A stretch of 64,000 nt of DNA from CAIMWS01 sp964409245. Its GTDB lineage: Bacteria; Verrucomicrobiota; Verrucomicrobiia; Limisphaerales; UBA1319. The stretch is taken from assembly GCA_964409245.1 (NCBI GenBank), contig CAYPCQ010000012.1, positions 1 through 64,000 on the forward strand. The letters run 5' to 3'. Made by a program: the position numbers and the translations under genes. Positions 20,452-29,376 of the stretch are shown here, piece by piece (position 1 is the first letter of the stretch; each line of letters begins with the position of its first letter). The notes below the pieces were generated by a model. That model was not told the origin of the DNA. It searched no databases and saw nothing but the letters and a program-made list of their open reading frames with translations.

Positions 20452-23373
20452 ATGAACATAAAAACCATCACCCTGGCCGCCGCCTTTTGCCTGGCGCTGG
20501 CCGGGAGCCGCAGCCACGCTGATTCCTTCAACCCCAACACCGGCTGGTTCAAGGATGCCCGGTTCGGCGTCTTCATGCATTTCCTGCCGGGTGATGACCA
20601 GGGGCTGGCCGCGGTCGGGAAATTCGACACCGCCGCGCTGGCCGGGCAGCTGGAAGCCATCGGGGCCAGGTATTTTGTGCTCACCCTGGGCCAGAATTCA
20701 GGCTATTTCAACGCGCCGAATGCCACCTACGAAAAATATGCCGGTTACGCGCCCGGCGAACGCTGCGCCGCCCGGGATCTGCCCCTGGCGCTCTACGAGG
20801 CCCTCCAGCCCAAGGGCATCCGGCTGATGCTGTACCTCCCCTGCCAGACGCCCAACTCCGACGCCCGCGCGCAAAGGGGTTTCGGCCTGCGCGAAGGCCC
20901 CCAGGATCAGCCCATCGACACCGCCTTCGCCAAAAAATGGGGCGCGGTGATCCAGGAATGGTCCGACCGCTACGGGGATAAGGTCTGCGGCTGGTGGTTC
21001 GACGGCGGCTACGACCACGTCCGGTTCAACGAGGAGATCGCCACCATCTATGCCCGGGCGGTGAAGCACGGCAACCCCAAGGCCATTGTGTCCTTCAACC
21101 CGGGCGTGAAGCTCGTGCGGCACACCCAGGCCGAGGATTACACCGCCGGCGAGCTGAATGAGCCGTTCAATTTCCTCCCCGCCGCCCGCTGGGTGGAAGG
21201 CTCCCAATGGCATGCCCTGACTTACCTCGGCTCCAACTGGTCCCGGCGCGACACGCGCTACCCCGCGGACCGCTGGGCCAAATGGGTGGCCGCCGTGGCC
21301 GCCAAAGAGGGCGTCGCCACCATCGACATGGGCCCCAACTGGAATCCCGCCGAGGGGCCGATCGGTTCCTTGCCCGAGGCGCAGGTCGCCCAAGCCAAGG
21401 ACATCAAAGCCGCGCTGAGTCCATCCGCCGCCGCCGCCCAGCCCAAGCGCCTGTCCCGCGCGGAGAGCTTCCTCGGCATCCACTTTGACTTCCACGCCGG
21501 GACTGATTGCACCGAGATCGGCAAAAACACCACGCGCGCCATGATCGAAAACATCCTCAGCCTCGTGCAGCCGGACTACATCCAGATCGACTGCAAGGGC
21601 CATCCCGGCCTCTCGAGCTATCCCACCCGGGCGGGCAACCAGGCGCCCGGCTTTGTGGGCGATCCCCTGCGCCTCTGGCGCCAGGTGACGGCCGAGCGCG
21701 GCGTGGGGCTCTTCATGCACTATTCCGGCGTGTGGGATTCCGAGGCGATCCGCCGCCACCCCGATTGGGCGGTCGTGAATGCCGATGGCAAGCCGAACCC
21801 CAATGCCACCTCGTTTTTCGGCCCCTACGCGGAGCAATTGCTGATCCCCCAGCTGCGCGAGCTGGCCGGGGACTACGGGGTGGACGGCGCCTGGGTGGAC
21901 GGCGAATGCTGGGCCTCCGTGCCGGACTACAGTGCCGCCGCCCTCGCCGCCTTCCGCCAGGCCACCGGCCTCCAGGACGTGCCCCGCAAGCCGGGCGACC
22001 CGCATTGGTATGAATTCCTCCAATTCCACCGCGATGCCTTCCGCAAATACCTCAACCATTATCTCCGGCAGGTGAAGCAAACCCACCCCGCCCTGCAGCT
22101 CTGCAGCAACTGGGCCTTCACCGACCACATGCCCGAGCCGGTCTGCGCGCCGGTGGATTGGATTTCAGGCGATTATTCCCCCGAGGACAGCGTCAATTCC
22201 GCCCGCCTTTCCGCCCGCTACCTGCCTCGCCAGGGCAAGCCGTGGGATCTCATGGCCTGGAGCTTCACCACCCGGCCGGGCAAGGACGGCTCCCGCCAGA
22301 AATCCGTGCCCCAGCTGCAGCGCGAGGCCGCCGCGGTCCTGGCCCAGGGCGGGGGCTTCCAGGCCTATTTCAGCCAGCGCCGCGACGGCTCCGTGCGGGA
22401 GGAGCTGATGCCCATCATGGCGGAGGTGGGGATATTCTGCCGCGCCCGGCAGGCCTGGTGCCACCGGGCCATGCCCGTGCCGCAGGTGGCCCTGCTCTAC
22501 TCCACGGCCGATCATTACCGCGCCATCAACGGATTGTTCAGCCGCGATTTATCCCCCCTCAACGGCACCCTCCAGGCGATGCTGGAAAGCCAGGAGTCCG
22601 TGGAAGTGGTGGGTGAGCATCACCTGGCCGGCCGCATGGATCAGTATCCCTTGATCGTCGTTCCCGAGTGCGACTACCTGGACCCGGCCTTCATGCGCGA
22701 ACTCCTGGCCTATGTGGAGGCCGGGGGTGGCCTGCTGCTGCTCGGCCCCGGCCCGGCGGCGATGTTCGCCCCGCAGCTGGGCGCCACCCTGTCCGGGAAG
22801 CCCCAATCCGGCGCCCGCTTCCTGGCCCACGGGGGCGCTCTCATTCCGTTCAACGGCCATAGCCAGGCTGCCCAATTGGACGCCCAGGCCAAGCCTTTTG
22901 GCACGCTCCACGCCGCGAACGATGCCGCTTCCCAGTCCCAGCCGGCCGCCTCCGTCACCCGGCTCGGCAAAGGCTGGCTGGCCGCCACCTACTTCGATTT
23001 CAGCCGGGGTTACCTGGCCGGCCGCCCCGCCGCCGCCCGCTCCTTCTTGAACGGCCTGGTGCGCCAGGTTTTCCCCGAGCCGATGGTGGAGGTCAAAGGT
23101 TCCTCCCTGGTCGATGTGTCGGTGAACCGCCTGGGCGGGCGCCTGGCCATCAACCTCGTCAACACCGCCGGCCCCCATGCCGACGTCACCTCGCCCATCC
23201 ACGATTCCGTGCCCCCGGTTGGGCCGCTGGCCCTCAGTGTGCGCCTGCCCGCCAAACCGGCGCGCATCACCCTGCAGCCGGAGGGTCAGGCAATGTCCTT
23301 TGAATACCGCGACGGCCGGGCTTGGTTCACCCTCCCCACGCTGGCCATCCACTCCATCCTCATGGTGGAGTGA
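20452..23373 (+). CDS. Two-barrel glycosidase: GH29-like plus second TIM barrel and amidotransferase-like domain
   Basis: A 973-residue secreted protein (signal peptide ending SHA-DS) with GAGAGAA-type ribosome binding upstream of ATG 20452. Residues about 26-320 match alpha-L-fucosidase (GH29) folds: GWFKDARFGVFMHF at the start, YFVLTLGQNSGYF, then KVCGWWFDGGYDH with the usual nucleophile-region Asp. From about 342 a second barrel begins (FLGIHFDFHAG) with DYIQIDCKGHPG, FMHYSGVWDS and GVDGAWVDGECW. Residues about 690-830 look like the class-I-amidotransferase-like domain of GH42/GHL-type enzymes (YPLIVVPECDYL, YVEAGGGLLLLGP). The two catalytic-type domains in one chain are unusual. Fucose-containing glycan breakdown is a reasonable guess from the first domain only. 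Confidence 0.75.
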   Translation: MNIKTITLAAAFCLALAGSRSHADSFNPNTGWFKDARFGVFMHFLPGDDQGLAAVGKFDTAALAGQLEAIGARYFVLTLGQNSGYFNAPNATYEKYAGYAPGERCAARDLPLALYEALQPKGIRLMLYLPCQTPNSDARAQRGFGLREGPQDQPIDTAFAKKWGAVIQEWSDRYGDKVCGWWFDGGYDHVRFNEEIATIYARAVKHGNPKAIVSFNPGVKLVRHTQAEDYTAGELNEPFNFLPAARWVEGSQWHALTYLGSNWSRRDTRYPADRWAKWVAAVAAKEGVATIDMGPNWNPAEGPIGSLPEAQVAQAKDIKAALSPSAAAAQPKRLSRAESFLGIHFDFHAGTDCTEIGKNTTRAMIENILSLVQPDYIQIDCKGHPGLSSYPTRAGNQAPGFVGDPLRLWRQVTAERGVGLFMHYSGVWDSEAIRRHPDWAVVNADGKPNPNATSFFGPYAEQLLIPQLRELAGDYGVDGAWVDGECWASVPDYSAAALAAFRQATGLQDVPRKPGDPHWYEFLQFHRDAFRKYLNHYLRQVKQTHPALQLCSNWAFTDHMPEPVCAPVDWISGDYSPEDSVNSARLSARYLPRQGKPWDLMAWSFTTRPGKDGSRQKSVPQLQREAAAVLAQGGGFQAYFSQRRDGSVREELMPIMAEVGIFCRARQAWCHRAMPVPQVALLYSTADHYRAINGLFSRDLSPLNGTLQAMLESQESVEVVGEHHLAGRMDQYPLIVVPECDYLDPAFMRELLAYVEAGGGLLLLGPGPAAMFAPQLGATLSGKPQSGARFLAHGGALIPFNGHSQAAQLDAQAKPFGTLHAANDAASQSQPAASVTRLGKGWLAATYFDFSRGYLAGRPAAARSFLNGLVRQVFPEPMVEVKGSSLVDVSVNRLGGRLAINLVNTAGPHADVTSPIHDSVPPVGPLALSVRLPAKPARITLQPEGQAMSFEYRDGRAWFTLPTLAIHSILMVE

Positions 23374-23408
23374 TGCTGGGCGGTTCTTCCGCCCGCCACT
23401 TCGGAGTG

Positions 23409-23452
23409 CCATGGAAAAGGGCTTGGAATCCGGCGCCGAACCTTTTCCATGG
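23409..23452. repeat. Perfect 12-bp inverted repeat
   Basis: CCATGGAAAAGG at 23409-23420 is matched exactly by its complement at 23441-23452, with a 20-base spacer. It may be a transcription end for the upstream gene or the relic of a small palindromic element. Confidence 0.6.
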
Positions 23453-23753
23453 CCAGCGGGGCGAGGGGATTCACGGTGGGCGGTGCGGGTAGGTTCGCGC
23501 TTTGCCTCCGCCATGAGCTTGCATCCCAAAGCGTCTTCCCACTCCTGGAAGAGAGGGTCAGGGTGGTCCGTGGAAAACCAGCCTGTAGTTGGCCTCCGAG
23601 CCTTCCCACGTTTTGGAACCGGAATGGGGGAGGTTGGGAACCTGCGCGTCCCTCTACCAGGAAGTGACGTCCCGGCCGCAGGCAATTCCAACCTGGAAAG
23701 CGCCACCAACCGGCGCCCTACAAAACCTGGCGCAGATCTAAACGCGCTGGATG

Positions 23754-23811
23754 TGATGCAGGCCACGGAGGGTGCGCGAGCTTTTGGATTGCGGCGCCGC
23801 GGCGCCGCTTT
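23754..23811. repeat. Dispersed repeat, copy 1
   Basis: A block containing CCACGGAG and then a 22-base core starting at 23772 is found again, with the 22 bases identical, at 39382; similarity runs over about 58 bases on the same strand. It is 15.6 kb away from the other copy and does not coincide with a gene. Confidence 0.6.
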
Positions 23812-24403
23812 GGATTCCGGCCGGTTGCTGGCGGCTGTCCACCGGCTGGTTAAAATCATTTGCGTTTCTCAAATTGTTACCCCCCACGGTTTAAGTTTTC
23901 CCTTTTCTGTGTATTCGGGAAAGCGCCAAGCAAGTTTGGTGGTTCTCGTGAACTGAAAGGTGTTCATCATGATAAAAGATCGAAAGTCATGTAGCCGACC
24001 CTTAAGCGGGTGGGAGCAATCCTGCCCGTTGAAGCTGGGGAAAGTCAACGCGCGAGCCGTAGCGTCCCGCGAACTCGGTTCGGCCTCGTTACACTAACAT
24101 GGGAGTGGCCAGACTGCCGGAAAAGATGAAGCCCGCACCGGAGGGGAAGCCTCGATCGCGAGCATCCGCCGGACTCCCCGGGGTGAAAGGAGACAGCGCG
24201 CGCGGAAAGAATCACTGGGAACTTGGGAGACCCCGTGTTGTGCCGAGCGGCGGCCACCTGGGATCGGAATCCATAACGATTCCGGGACGGCATGGGGTGT
24301 CGGATGGGCTCATAGTAGCGTCGATCCACCGGTTAAGCCGGTGGGGAGCCAAGGAGCCCTGGCCAGGGTCAAGCGGAGTCGGAGGGACCAGGAGCTGATT
24401 GGG

Positions 24404-24790
24404 ATGAAATGCATTCCTACGACAGAAGAGGTGGTGGAAGAAGTTTCTTTTCGGGAAGCAATTTTGCCGCCGAGCCTCCAGGAACTGAGACAGAAGCTGG
24501 GCTGGAAAGCCAAACAACAGAAGCGGTATCGCTTCTACAGTCTCTACGCTTTGGTGTGCCGGGGGGATGTCGTCCAGGCGGCGTGGGCCGCGGTGCGGCG
24601 GAACCAAGGGGCGCCGGGGGTGGATGGAGTGAGCATCGAACAGATTACCGCGACGCCGGAAAGCGAAGCGGGGTTTCTGTCCGAGATCGAGCGGAGCCTG
24701 AGGGAAAGGACCTATCGTGCCCAACCGGTGCGGCGGGTCTACATCCCGAAGGCCAACGGGAAGAGGCGACCGTTGGGCATCCCGACGGTG
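24404..24790 (+). pseudogene. ltrA: Group II intron reverse transcriptase, N-terminal part
   Basis: From ATG 24404 the protein begins MKCIPTTEEVVEEVSF and shows the RT0/RT1 region of intron-encoded proteins: SLYALVCRGDVVQAAW, VRRNQGAPGVDGVSI and VRRVYIPKANGKRRPLGIPTV. It then runs into ISSTOP because foreign DNA begins at 24791. Removing 24791-27706 joins this piece in frame with the second part at 27707 and gives 449 residues, a normal size for such proteins. It is therefore an insertion-disrupted gene, not a truncated one. Some spontaneous excision could restore it. Confidence 0.9.
24775..24790 (+). repeat. Left 16-bp direct repeat of the recombinase element
   Basis: Identical to 27691-27706. 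It encodes the GIPTV of the disrupted reverse transcriptase, so one copy is target sequence and the other a duplicate or attachment-site half. The flanking GTTGGG is also nearly shared, which extends the similarity to about 20 bases. Confidence 0.85.
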
Positions 24791-24793
24791 ATT

Positions 24794-26884
24794 TCATAAT
24801 GCATTTGATACAGATGAGTTTTGGGTTTGTTGCGAGGGAATGTGCTTTGAGTTAACGACCCAGCGGCGTAATTCTTCCTCCTTTTCCGGGGTAAGAGAGA
24901 TCCAATAGGGATAGCCATCTCCAAGGCGGCGGGCTGGAAGATGGCCTCTTTCAATCCAGTAATAAACCATCCACAGGCTGACGCCCAGCCGACGGGTGAC
25001 TTCCCCGACCGTGATTTCGTCATTGCGTTTAAGGGAGGGAGTCGCAATGGAGTGCCGGTATCGGATCCATTTAATCATGCTCAGGGTGAACGATTTGCCT
25101 TTGGCGCTCACCAAACCCTCTTGATTGAGCATGGCCGCGATCTGAGGATCGCTCATCGACACGGCCAAAGATCGAATCCGCTCTACGATGGGCGCCGGGT
25201 AACGAACTTTGTCCGGTGCGGGTTTTGGAAGTTCGATGGTGAGATTTTCCAGTGCGCCTCCTTGCCAGCGAAGGTGTAAAACGGCTTTACGTTCTAGGCG
25301 GCGCTTTTCGACGGTGATGTCCTTAATTAAGAGCCGCAGCATGCGTTTGCGATCCTGGCTGGAAGTGGTTGGGCTTTTCCAAAGGCTGGGCAAGTCTTGG
25401 GCCAACGCTTGGACATATCGTTTCTGTGCGGCAGTCAACTCCAAGCCCTGTTCTTGTCGGAAACGCTCAAATTCCGCCTGAGTCTTTTGAAGTTCCTGCA
25501 GTGCGTCATTCCATCGCCGCTCCAAGGTGGAAGCCACCAGTCGGTTGGATGGGTCGACCTCTTCGTAACGTCTCTGCGCCAGTTGAGCCTGGTATTCCAG
25601 CCTTTCCAGGCGCATGCGCCATTGTTGATCGACGGTCTGGCTGCGATGTTCCAGTTCTTTGAGTGCGCGCAGAGCAATTTCTATTTGTTCGGGCTGGAGG
25701 ATCTCCATCACCCGGTTGACCACCACCTGGTCGATTAAATCGGCCTGGATTCGGGCGCATTCAGGCAAATAACTCGCGTCTTGCTGACGGCGGGTGCATT
25801 CGTACCACGGATGGATGCCGCCGTTGTTCATGTAACGGGGGCTGAGCCGTCGTCCGCAATGCGAGCACAAAAGCAGCCCTTGCAGTAAAGCCCGGCCTTC
25901 GCGCGCAACACCGCCGGTCACGTTGTCTGGCAGGTTGGTCTGGTTTTGCTCGATCAATCGTTGGTTCTCCAAAAACCGCTCCCAGTCGATATAACCGGGA
26001 TGGTGCTCCTGGATCAAGACAGACCAGGAGTCGATCTGTTTTTTTTGGACTTTGACCTGGATTTGCCCCTCCATCGATAAGGATTTGACTCCTTGGTAGC
26101 GTCCATAAACATAAGCGCCTGCATAACTCGGATTGCTCAACACCCCCAGCACACGAGAATGACTGAGCGGACTCCAGCGGATCTTGCCAGCCCAAACGCC
26201 GCCATAGGCGCGCTTGGGAAAACTCAAATGATGCTTATGAAAGTGGCGAACCACGCCGTAGCCGGTGCCTGTTTGTTCGAATAAAGTGAAAACCAAACGC
26301 ACCGCGCTTTGCACCTCTGCATCTGGATCGAATAAAATACTGCCGGGATCATCACCAAAAACATAGCCCACTGGCAGCGGAAAACGCAGGTCTCCCCGCT
26401 GGGCTTTGTTGCGTTTGCCCCCAAGGAGGCGCGCGCGCATGCAGTGCAACTCGGCCTGGGACATCGTTCCTTTGAGTCCCAGAAGCATTTGATCGTTGAT
26501 ATCGGAAGGGTCGTAGCAACCGTCGGCGTCGATAATCAGAGTGCCTGTCAACGAGCAAATTTCCAGCAGACGGTGCCAATCGCTGCAGGAGCGCGCGAGC
26601 CGCGAAACCTCCAGAGCGAAGATGGCCCCCACTTTTTCCAGCGAGACCTCCGCCACCAGGGTCTTGAAGTCCTGCCGGTTGTTCGCTTGAGTTCCCGAGA
26701 TTCCTAGGTCGGCATCCAGCACCCGGATCTGGTCGGGCGGCCAGCCCAGTTCCAGAGCTCTGTCCTTCAAGGCATACTGGCGCTGGGTGCTTTCCTGGTG
26801 GTGGAGGACTTGCGCCATCGTCGATTGGCGCAGGTAAATATAAGCCATTTTCTGGCGGTGATGGGGTTGGATTTTGGAGCTCAT
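24794..26884 (-). CDS. Large serine recombinase
   Basis: About 696 residues from ATG 26884. The N-terminal resolvase domain reads AYIYLRQST (catalytic Ser in the RQS context), followed by LEVSRLARSCSDWHRLLEIC and QAELHCMRARLLGGK. The recombinase domain follows (residues about 170-310; SNPSYAGAYVYG), then a zinc ribbon with CSHCGRRL and a later Cys pair (YECTRR, PECARI), and a coiled coil near 410-500. The C terminus, TVGEVTRRLGVSLWMVYYWIERGHLPARR, is a MerR-like helix-turn-helix, an addition to the usual layout. Such enzymes integrate or excise their DNA by strand exchange with a Ser-DNA link. A TTG 72 bases upstream gives a longer, less likely form. Confidence 0.92.
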   Translation of the reverse strand: MSSKIQPHHRQKMAYIYLRQSTMAQVLHHQESTQRQYALKDRALELGWPPDQIRVLDADLGISGTQANNRQDFKTLVAEVSLEKVGAIFALEVSRLARSCSDWHRLLEICSLTGTLIIDADGCYDPSDINDQMLLGLKGTMSQAELHCMRARLLGGKRNKAQRGDLRFPLPVGYVFGDDPGSILFDPDAEVQSAVRLVFTLFEQTGTGYGVVRHFHKHHLSFPKRAYGGVWAGKIRWSPLSHSRVLGVLSNPSYAGAYVYGRYQGVKSLSMEGQIQVKVQKKQIDSWSVLIQEHHPGYIDWERFLENQRLIEQNQTNLPDNVTGGVAREGRALLQGLLLCSHCGRRLSPRYMNNGGIHPWYECTRRQQDASYLPECARIQADLIDQVVVNRVMEILQPEQIEIALRALKELEHRSQTVDQQWRMRLERLEYQAQLAQRRYEEVDPSNRLVASTLERRWNDALQELQKTQAEFERFRQEQGLELTAAQKRYVQALAQDLPSLWKSPTTSSQDRKRMLRLLIKDITVEKRRLERKAVLHLRWQGGALENLTIELPKPAPDKVRYPAPIVERIRSLAVSMSDPQIAAMLNQEGLVSAKGKSFTLSMIKWIRYRHSIATPSLKRNDEITVGEVTRRLGVSLWMVYYWIERGHLPARRLGDGYPYWISLTPEKEEELRRWVVNSKHIPSQQTQNSSVSNAL

Positions 26885-27017
26885 GGCAAGTTTGTTGATG
26901 GGGGTTTTCGAGAGCAGAGCCAGCTTGCAGCCAGCCCTGCAAAAAATTGGCGACAATCACCCCCAGCGAGTTCAGATCGATAGGGGTTACGGACAAACAC
27001 TCCATGAGCGTGGATGT

Positions 27018-27350
27018 TTAAAAGGTGACTCGGCGCTTTAACAGTTCGCGATTGATTTCGCAGATGGCTTCGAGCAATTGGCGCGCCTTGTGGAAGTTGT
27101 GCAAATATTCCAACGTTTGCTGGCGAAATTCCTCCGGCACGTAATCCATTTGAGGCCGGCCGCCAGCCCGGCTGACCGAAAGATAATACTTGGGCCCGTG
27201 CCCCTTGCCTTGGTGGCATTTGCAGCCAGGGCTGCCGCAGCGTTTGTAGCGCTCGATCAGGGAACCGCGAAGAACGAGTGGTTCGAGCGCGGCCAGCTCT
27301 TTGGCCAGGGCTTGGCGGTTGCGAAGCAGGATAGCGTTGGAGTCGTCCAT
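27018..27350 (-). CDS. DUF6788-type accessory protein
   Basis: A 110-residue protein with a helical N terminus, a compact Cys-containing turn (RYKRCGSPGCKCHQGKGHG, a likely metal knuckle) followed by GPKYYLSVSRAGGRPQM and a helical C terminus (FHKARQLLEAICEINRELL). This matches the small DUF6788-like proteins that accompany serine recombinases; the molecular role is not established, and DNA binding or help to the recombinase is inferred from the Cys/His knuckle and from context. It precedes the recombinase by about 130 bases on the same strand. Confidence 0.75.
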   Translation of the reverse strand: MDDSNAILLRNRQALAKELAALEPLVLRGSLIERYKRCGSPGCKCHQGKGHGPKYYLSVSRAGGRPQMDYVPEEFRQQTLEYLHNFHKARQLLEAICEINRELLKRRVTF

Positions 27351-27401
27351 AAACAGACCAGTCTAATAACTGGTCCGAATATATCGCGTTATTTGGCATG
27401 G

Positions 27402-27659
27402 TCAACCCCCCTTTTTCAGGATTTGAACCAGATGGCTCAACTGGAGCAGGCAACGCGCGTCCAGAATGGGAGCCGGTTCCAACAAGGTGTTGCAAGAGGG
27501 TTGTGCCAGGTCGGTCCATTCCCGAGGCAATCCGAAGACCCCCGTTTTTTCGTCGAAGAGCGAGAGAATTTCGCGGCTTGCGGATTTTTTGGTTTTGAGC
27601 ACCAGGAAGCGTTTGCCCGCCAAAGGGTGAAACGGATGGGTTACCGTTGCCAATCCCAA
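27402..27659 (-). CDS. DUF5372-like small protein
   Basis: An 85-residue protein beginning MGLATVTHPFHPLAGKRFLVL, with FDEKTGVFGLPREWTDLA in the middle. VTHPFHPL-x-G and the PxxWT block are the marks of the DUF5372 family, small proteins that travel with recombinase or transposase operons. Function unknown. It is the first gene of the three-gene unit and its start lies about 32 bases inside the right direct repeat, so the promoter must lie at or across the element end. Confidence 0.7.
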   Translation of the reverse strand: MGLATVTHPFHPLAGKRFLVLKTKKSASREILSLFDEKTGVFGLPREWTDLAQPSCNTLLEPAPILDARCLLQLSHLVQILKKGG

Positions 27660-27690
27660 AGCCTGGTGGGAGCGCAGTGCGGTTTGTTGG

Positions 27691-27706
27691 GGGCATCCCG
27701 ACGGTG
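27691..27706 (+). repeat. Right 16-bp direct repeat of the recombinase element
   Basis: Exact copy of 24775-24790 and the point where the reverse transcriptase reading frame resumes. Confidence 0.85.
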
Positions 27707-28669
27707 CGGGACCGGGTGGTGCAAGCGGCAGTGTTGTTGATCTTGGAACCGATCTTTGAAGCGGACTTTGAAGATTGTTCCTACGGGTTTCGGCCCGGAC
27801 GGTCGGCGCACGACGCCCTGCGGGCCATTCAGCAGCACCTGAAAGAAGGCCAAACGGCGGTGTATGACGCGGATCTGGCTGGCTACTTCGACAGCATTCC
27901 CCACGATAAGCTTCTGGCTTGCGTGCGGATGCGCGTGGGGGACGGCACGGTCCTGGGACTGATCCGACAATGGCTGAACGCGCCGGTGGTGGAACCGTCG
28001 AAAGACGGGAAGCCGCCGACCGTGCAGCGGAATGACCGGGGCACTCCGCAAGGGGGTGTTCTCAGCCCACTGCTGGCCAACGTCTATCTGCACTGGTTCG
28101 ACCACCTGTTTCAACGGGGGGATGGGCCGGTGCAATGGGCAAAGGCGAAGTTGGTACGCTATGCCGACGACTTCGTGGTCATGGCCCGGTATTGCGGTTC
28201 GAAGTTGCGGAACTGGATTGAAGGGAAGCTGGAGGGCTGGCTGGGCCTGCAAATCAATCGGGATAAAACCCGGATTTTGGATTTGCGGGAAGCCAGTCAA
28301 AGCCTGGACTTTCTGGGCTATACCTTTCGGCTGCACCGTGATCAATATGGTCGCCCCCAATGCTACTGGCACCTGGAACCGTCGCGCAAAACGATGGACC
28401 GGGAACGGGAAGCGTTGCGTGGTTTGATCGGGCCAAAACAGTGTTTTACGCCGGTCCCGGAATTGATTGGGCGGGTGAATCGCCACCTGCAAGGCTGGTC
28501 CAAGTATTTCAGCTTGGGTTGTCCGCGCAAGGCGTTTCGCCAACTCAATCATTTTGTGCGTTCTCGGCTGGGACGGCACTTGCATCGTCGTAGTCAACGG
28601 GGCTGGCGTGCCAGAGAGGGCGTCAGCCTATATGCTCATCTCCAGCGGCTGGGCCTGAAGGCCTTGTGA
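27692..28669 (+). pseudogene. ltrA: Group II intron reverse transcriptase/maturase, C-terminal part
   Basis: Resumes at GIPTVRDRVVQAA and carries the remaining RT motifs: FEADFEDCSYGFRPGRSAHDAL, YDADLAGYFDSIPH (first catalytic Asp pair), GTPQGGVLSPLLANVYLHWFD and the YADD box in LVRYADDFVVMARY. The maturase X region follows (INRHLQGWSKYF-type, here RVNRHLQGWSKYF). Every catalytic residue is intact, and the stop TGA is at 28667, 29 bases before domain V. It has no usable start of its own, so it is dead unless the inserted element leaves. The intact condition suggests the insertion is recent. Confidence 0.9.
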
Positions 28670-28698
28670 ATGCGTTCTGGAAGAGTCGATCCTGGCGA

Positions 28699-28731
28699 GA
28701 GCCGGATGGGGGAAATCTCCATGTCCGGTTC
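28699..28731 (+). ncRNA. Group II intron domain V
   Basis: The 33-base segment starts GAGCCGG and ends GTCCGGTTC, folding to the short domain V hairpin with the catalytic AGC triad, a GAAA tetraloop and the AT bulge on the 3' side. This is the most conserved part of group II ribozymes and confirms the element type. Confidence 0.85.
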
Positions 28732-28808
28732 GACGAGGGAGAGGGGATGTCAAGGGAGACTGACAACTGCGGTCGGTTCAACTCCTTTTGCTCCCCTCTC
28801 TACTCTAC

Positions 28809-29301
28809 TGGTTTGTTCCCCTTTTTTGCCCCTTTTCGCCGACATTCCCTGCTCCCCACCCGCCAGTCACTCCAAAAATGGTGGCCGTTGATGGTTCCAA
28901 TAAGTGCGCCTTGTTCCCGCCGGGAATCAGGGCGATTTTCAATGGGCTAGGGCCAGGGTGAGGCTGTTTATGCCTTACTCCCCGGAGCCAAAAGTGGCGG
29001 ACGCCAAATATCCTGCGCAAAAAGATCCCGCAAGCACGCCAGCAACATCAACACCCAGGAGGCGGTTCCCTGGCAAAACCGGATAGCCACTTGAAACAGA
29101 ACCATTTGTGAGAGTGTGGGTTATCGCCAGGCAGGTGGCCTGCGCATTAGTTGAAACTCATTGTGGCCCAGGATCTTGCGTTCAGAAGAGTGCCCCAACT
29201 TTTGTTTTCAGGTTCAAAAAACCTCAGTAAATGCTTGCCTTGAATTCCGCCTTGGTTACCATGGTTCCCCTATGTGTGGCAGGAGCCGTTCCTGCCCGGT
29301 T
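28809..29301. other. Intergenic between intron and tRNA
   Basis: About 490 bases without a believable gene. Short frames on both strands lack family features. It presumably contains the continuation of whatever site the intron entered, plus the tRNA promoter, which I could not define. Confidence 0.4.
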
Positions 29302-29376
29302 GCCAGGGTAGCTCAGGGGTAGAGCAGGGGACTCATAAGCCCTTGGTCGGGGGTTCAATTCCCTCCCCTGGCACCA
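29302..29376 (+). tRNA. tRNA-Met (CAT)
   Basis: Full cloverleaf: acceptor GCCAGGG/CCCTGGC, D arm GCTC-AGGGGTA-GAGC, anticodon loop CTCATAA (anticodon CAT), T arm GGGGG-TTCAATT-CCCTC with a canonical T-loop, discriminator A and encoded CCA (29374-29376). Position 31-39 is an A-G mismatch in the anticodon stem. CAT may read AUG, or AUA if lysidine-modified; the standard T and D loops contrast with the odd array at 63395-63962. Confidence 0.92.

Larger units (their letters stand above)
23374..23948. other. Gene-free stretch with hairpin, inverted repeat and dispersed repeat
   Basis: Between the glycosidase stop and the group II intron. It holds a GGGCGG/CCGCCC hairpin at 23378-23394 just after the stop (possible terminator without a T-run), a perfect 12-bp inverted repeat at 23409-23452, and one copy of a dispersed repeat at about 23754-23811. 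Open frames here show no family features. Confidence 0.5.
24775..27706. mobile_element. Three-gene large serine recombinase element inserted in the intron
   Basis: The element contains, in transcription order on the minus strand, a DUF5372 protein, a DUF6788 protein and a large serine recombinase. It is bounded by identical 16-base direct repeats, 24775-24790 and 27691-27706, starting GGGCATCCC. One copy plus the insert is 2916 bp, a multiple of three, and deletion restores the intron reverse transcriptase frame. The recombinase stop codon lies only three bases inside the left boundary. Similar three-gene arrangements are known to me as small serine-recombinase transposable units. No cargo is present. 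Confidence 0.85.
23949..28808 (+). mobile_element. Group II intron, interrupted
   Basis: A retroelement is recognisable from its parts: a structured 5' region of about 450 bases without protein coding, a reverse transcriptase/maturase gene split in two (24404-24790 and 27692-28669), then a domain V at 28699-28731 and a domain VI-like stem (AGAGGGGA... / ...CTCCCCTCT) up to about 28800. The 5' boundary is uncertain: GTGAA at 23949 is the best fit to the GTGYG start. The 3' boundary is near the CTACTCTAC at 28800-28808. Inside it sits a 2916-bp recombinase element. Ribozyme parts look intact, so the intron might still be mobile if a maturase is supplied from elsewhere. Confidence 0.82.

Noticed and set aside
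22549..23859. A minus-strand 436-residue frame reaching past the glycosidase
   Set aside because: Mostly antisense of the glycosidase; the remainder is Arg/Pro-rich non-coding sequence.
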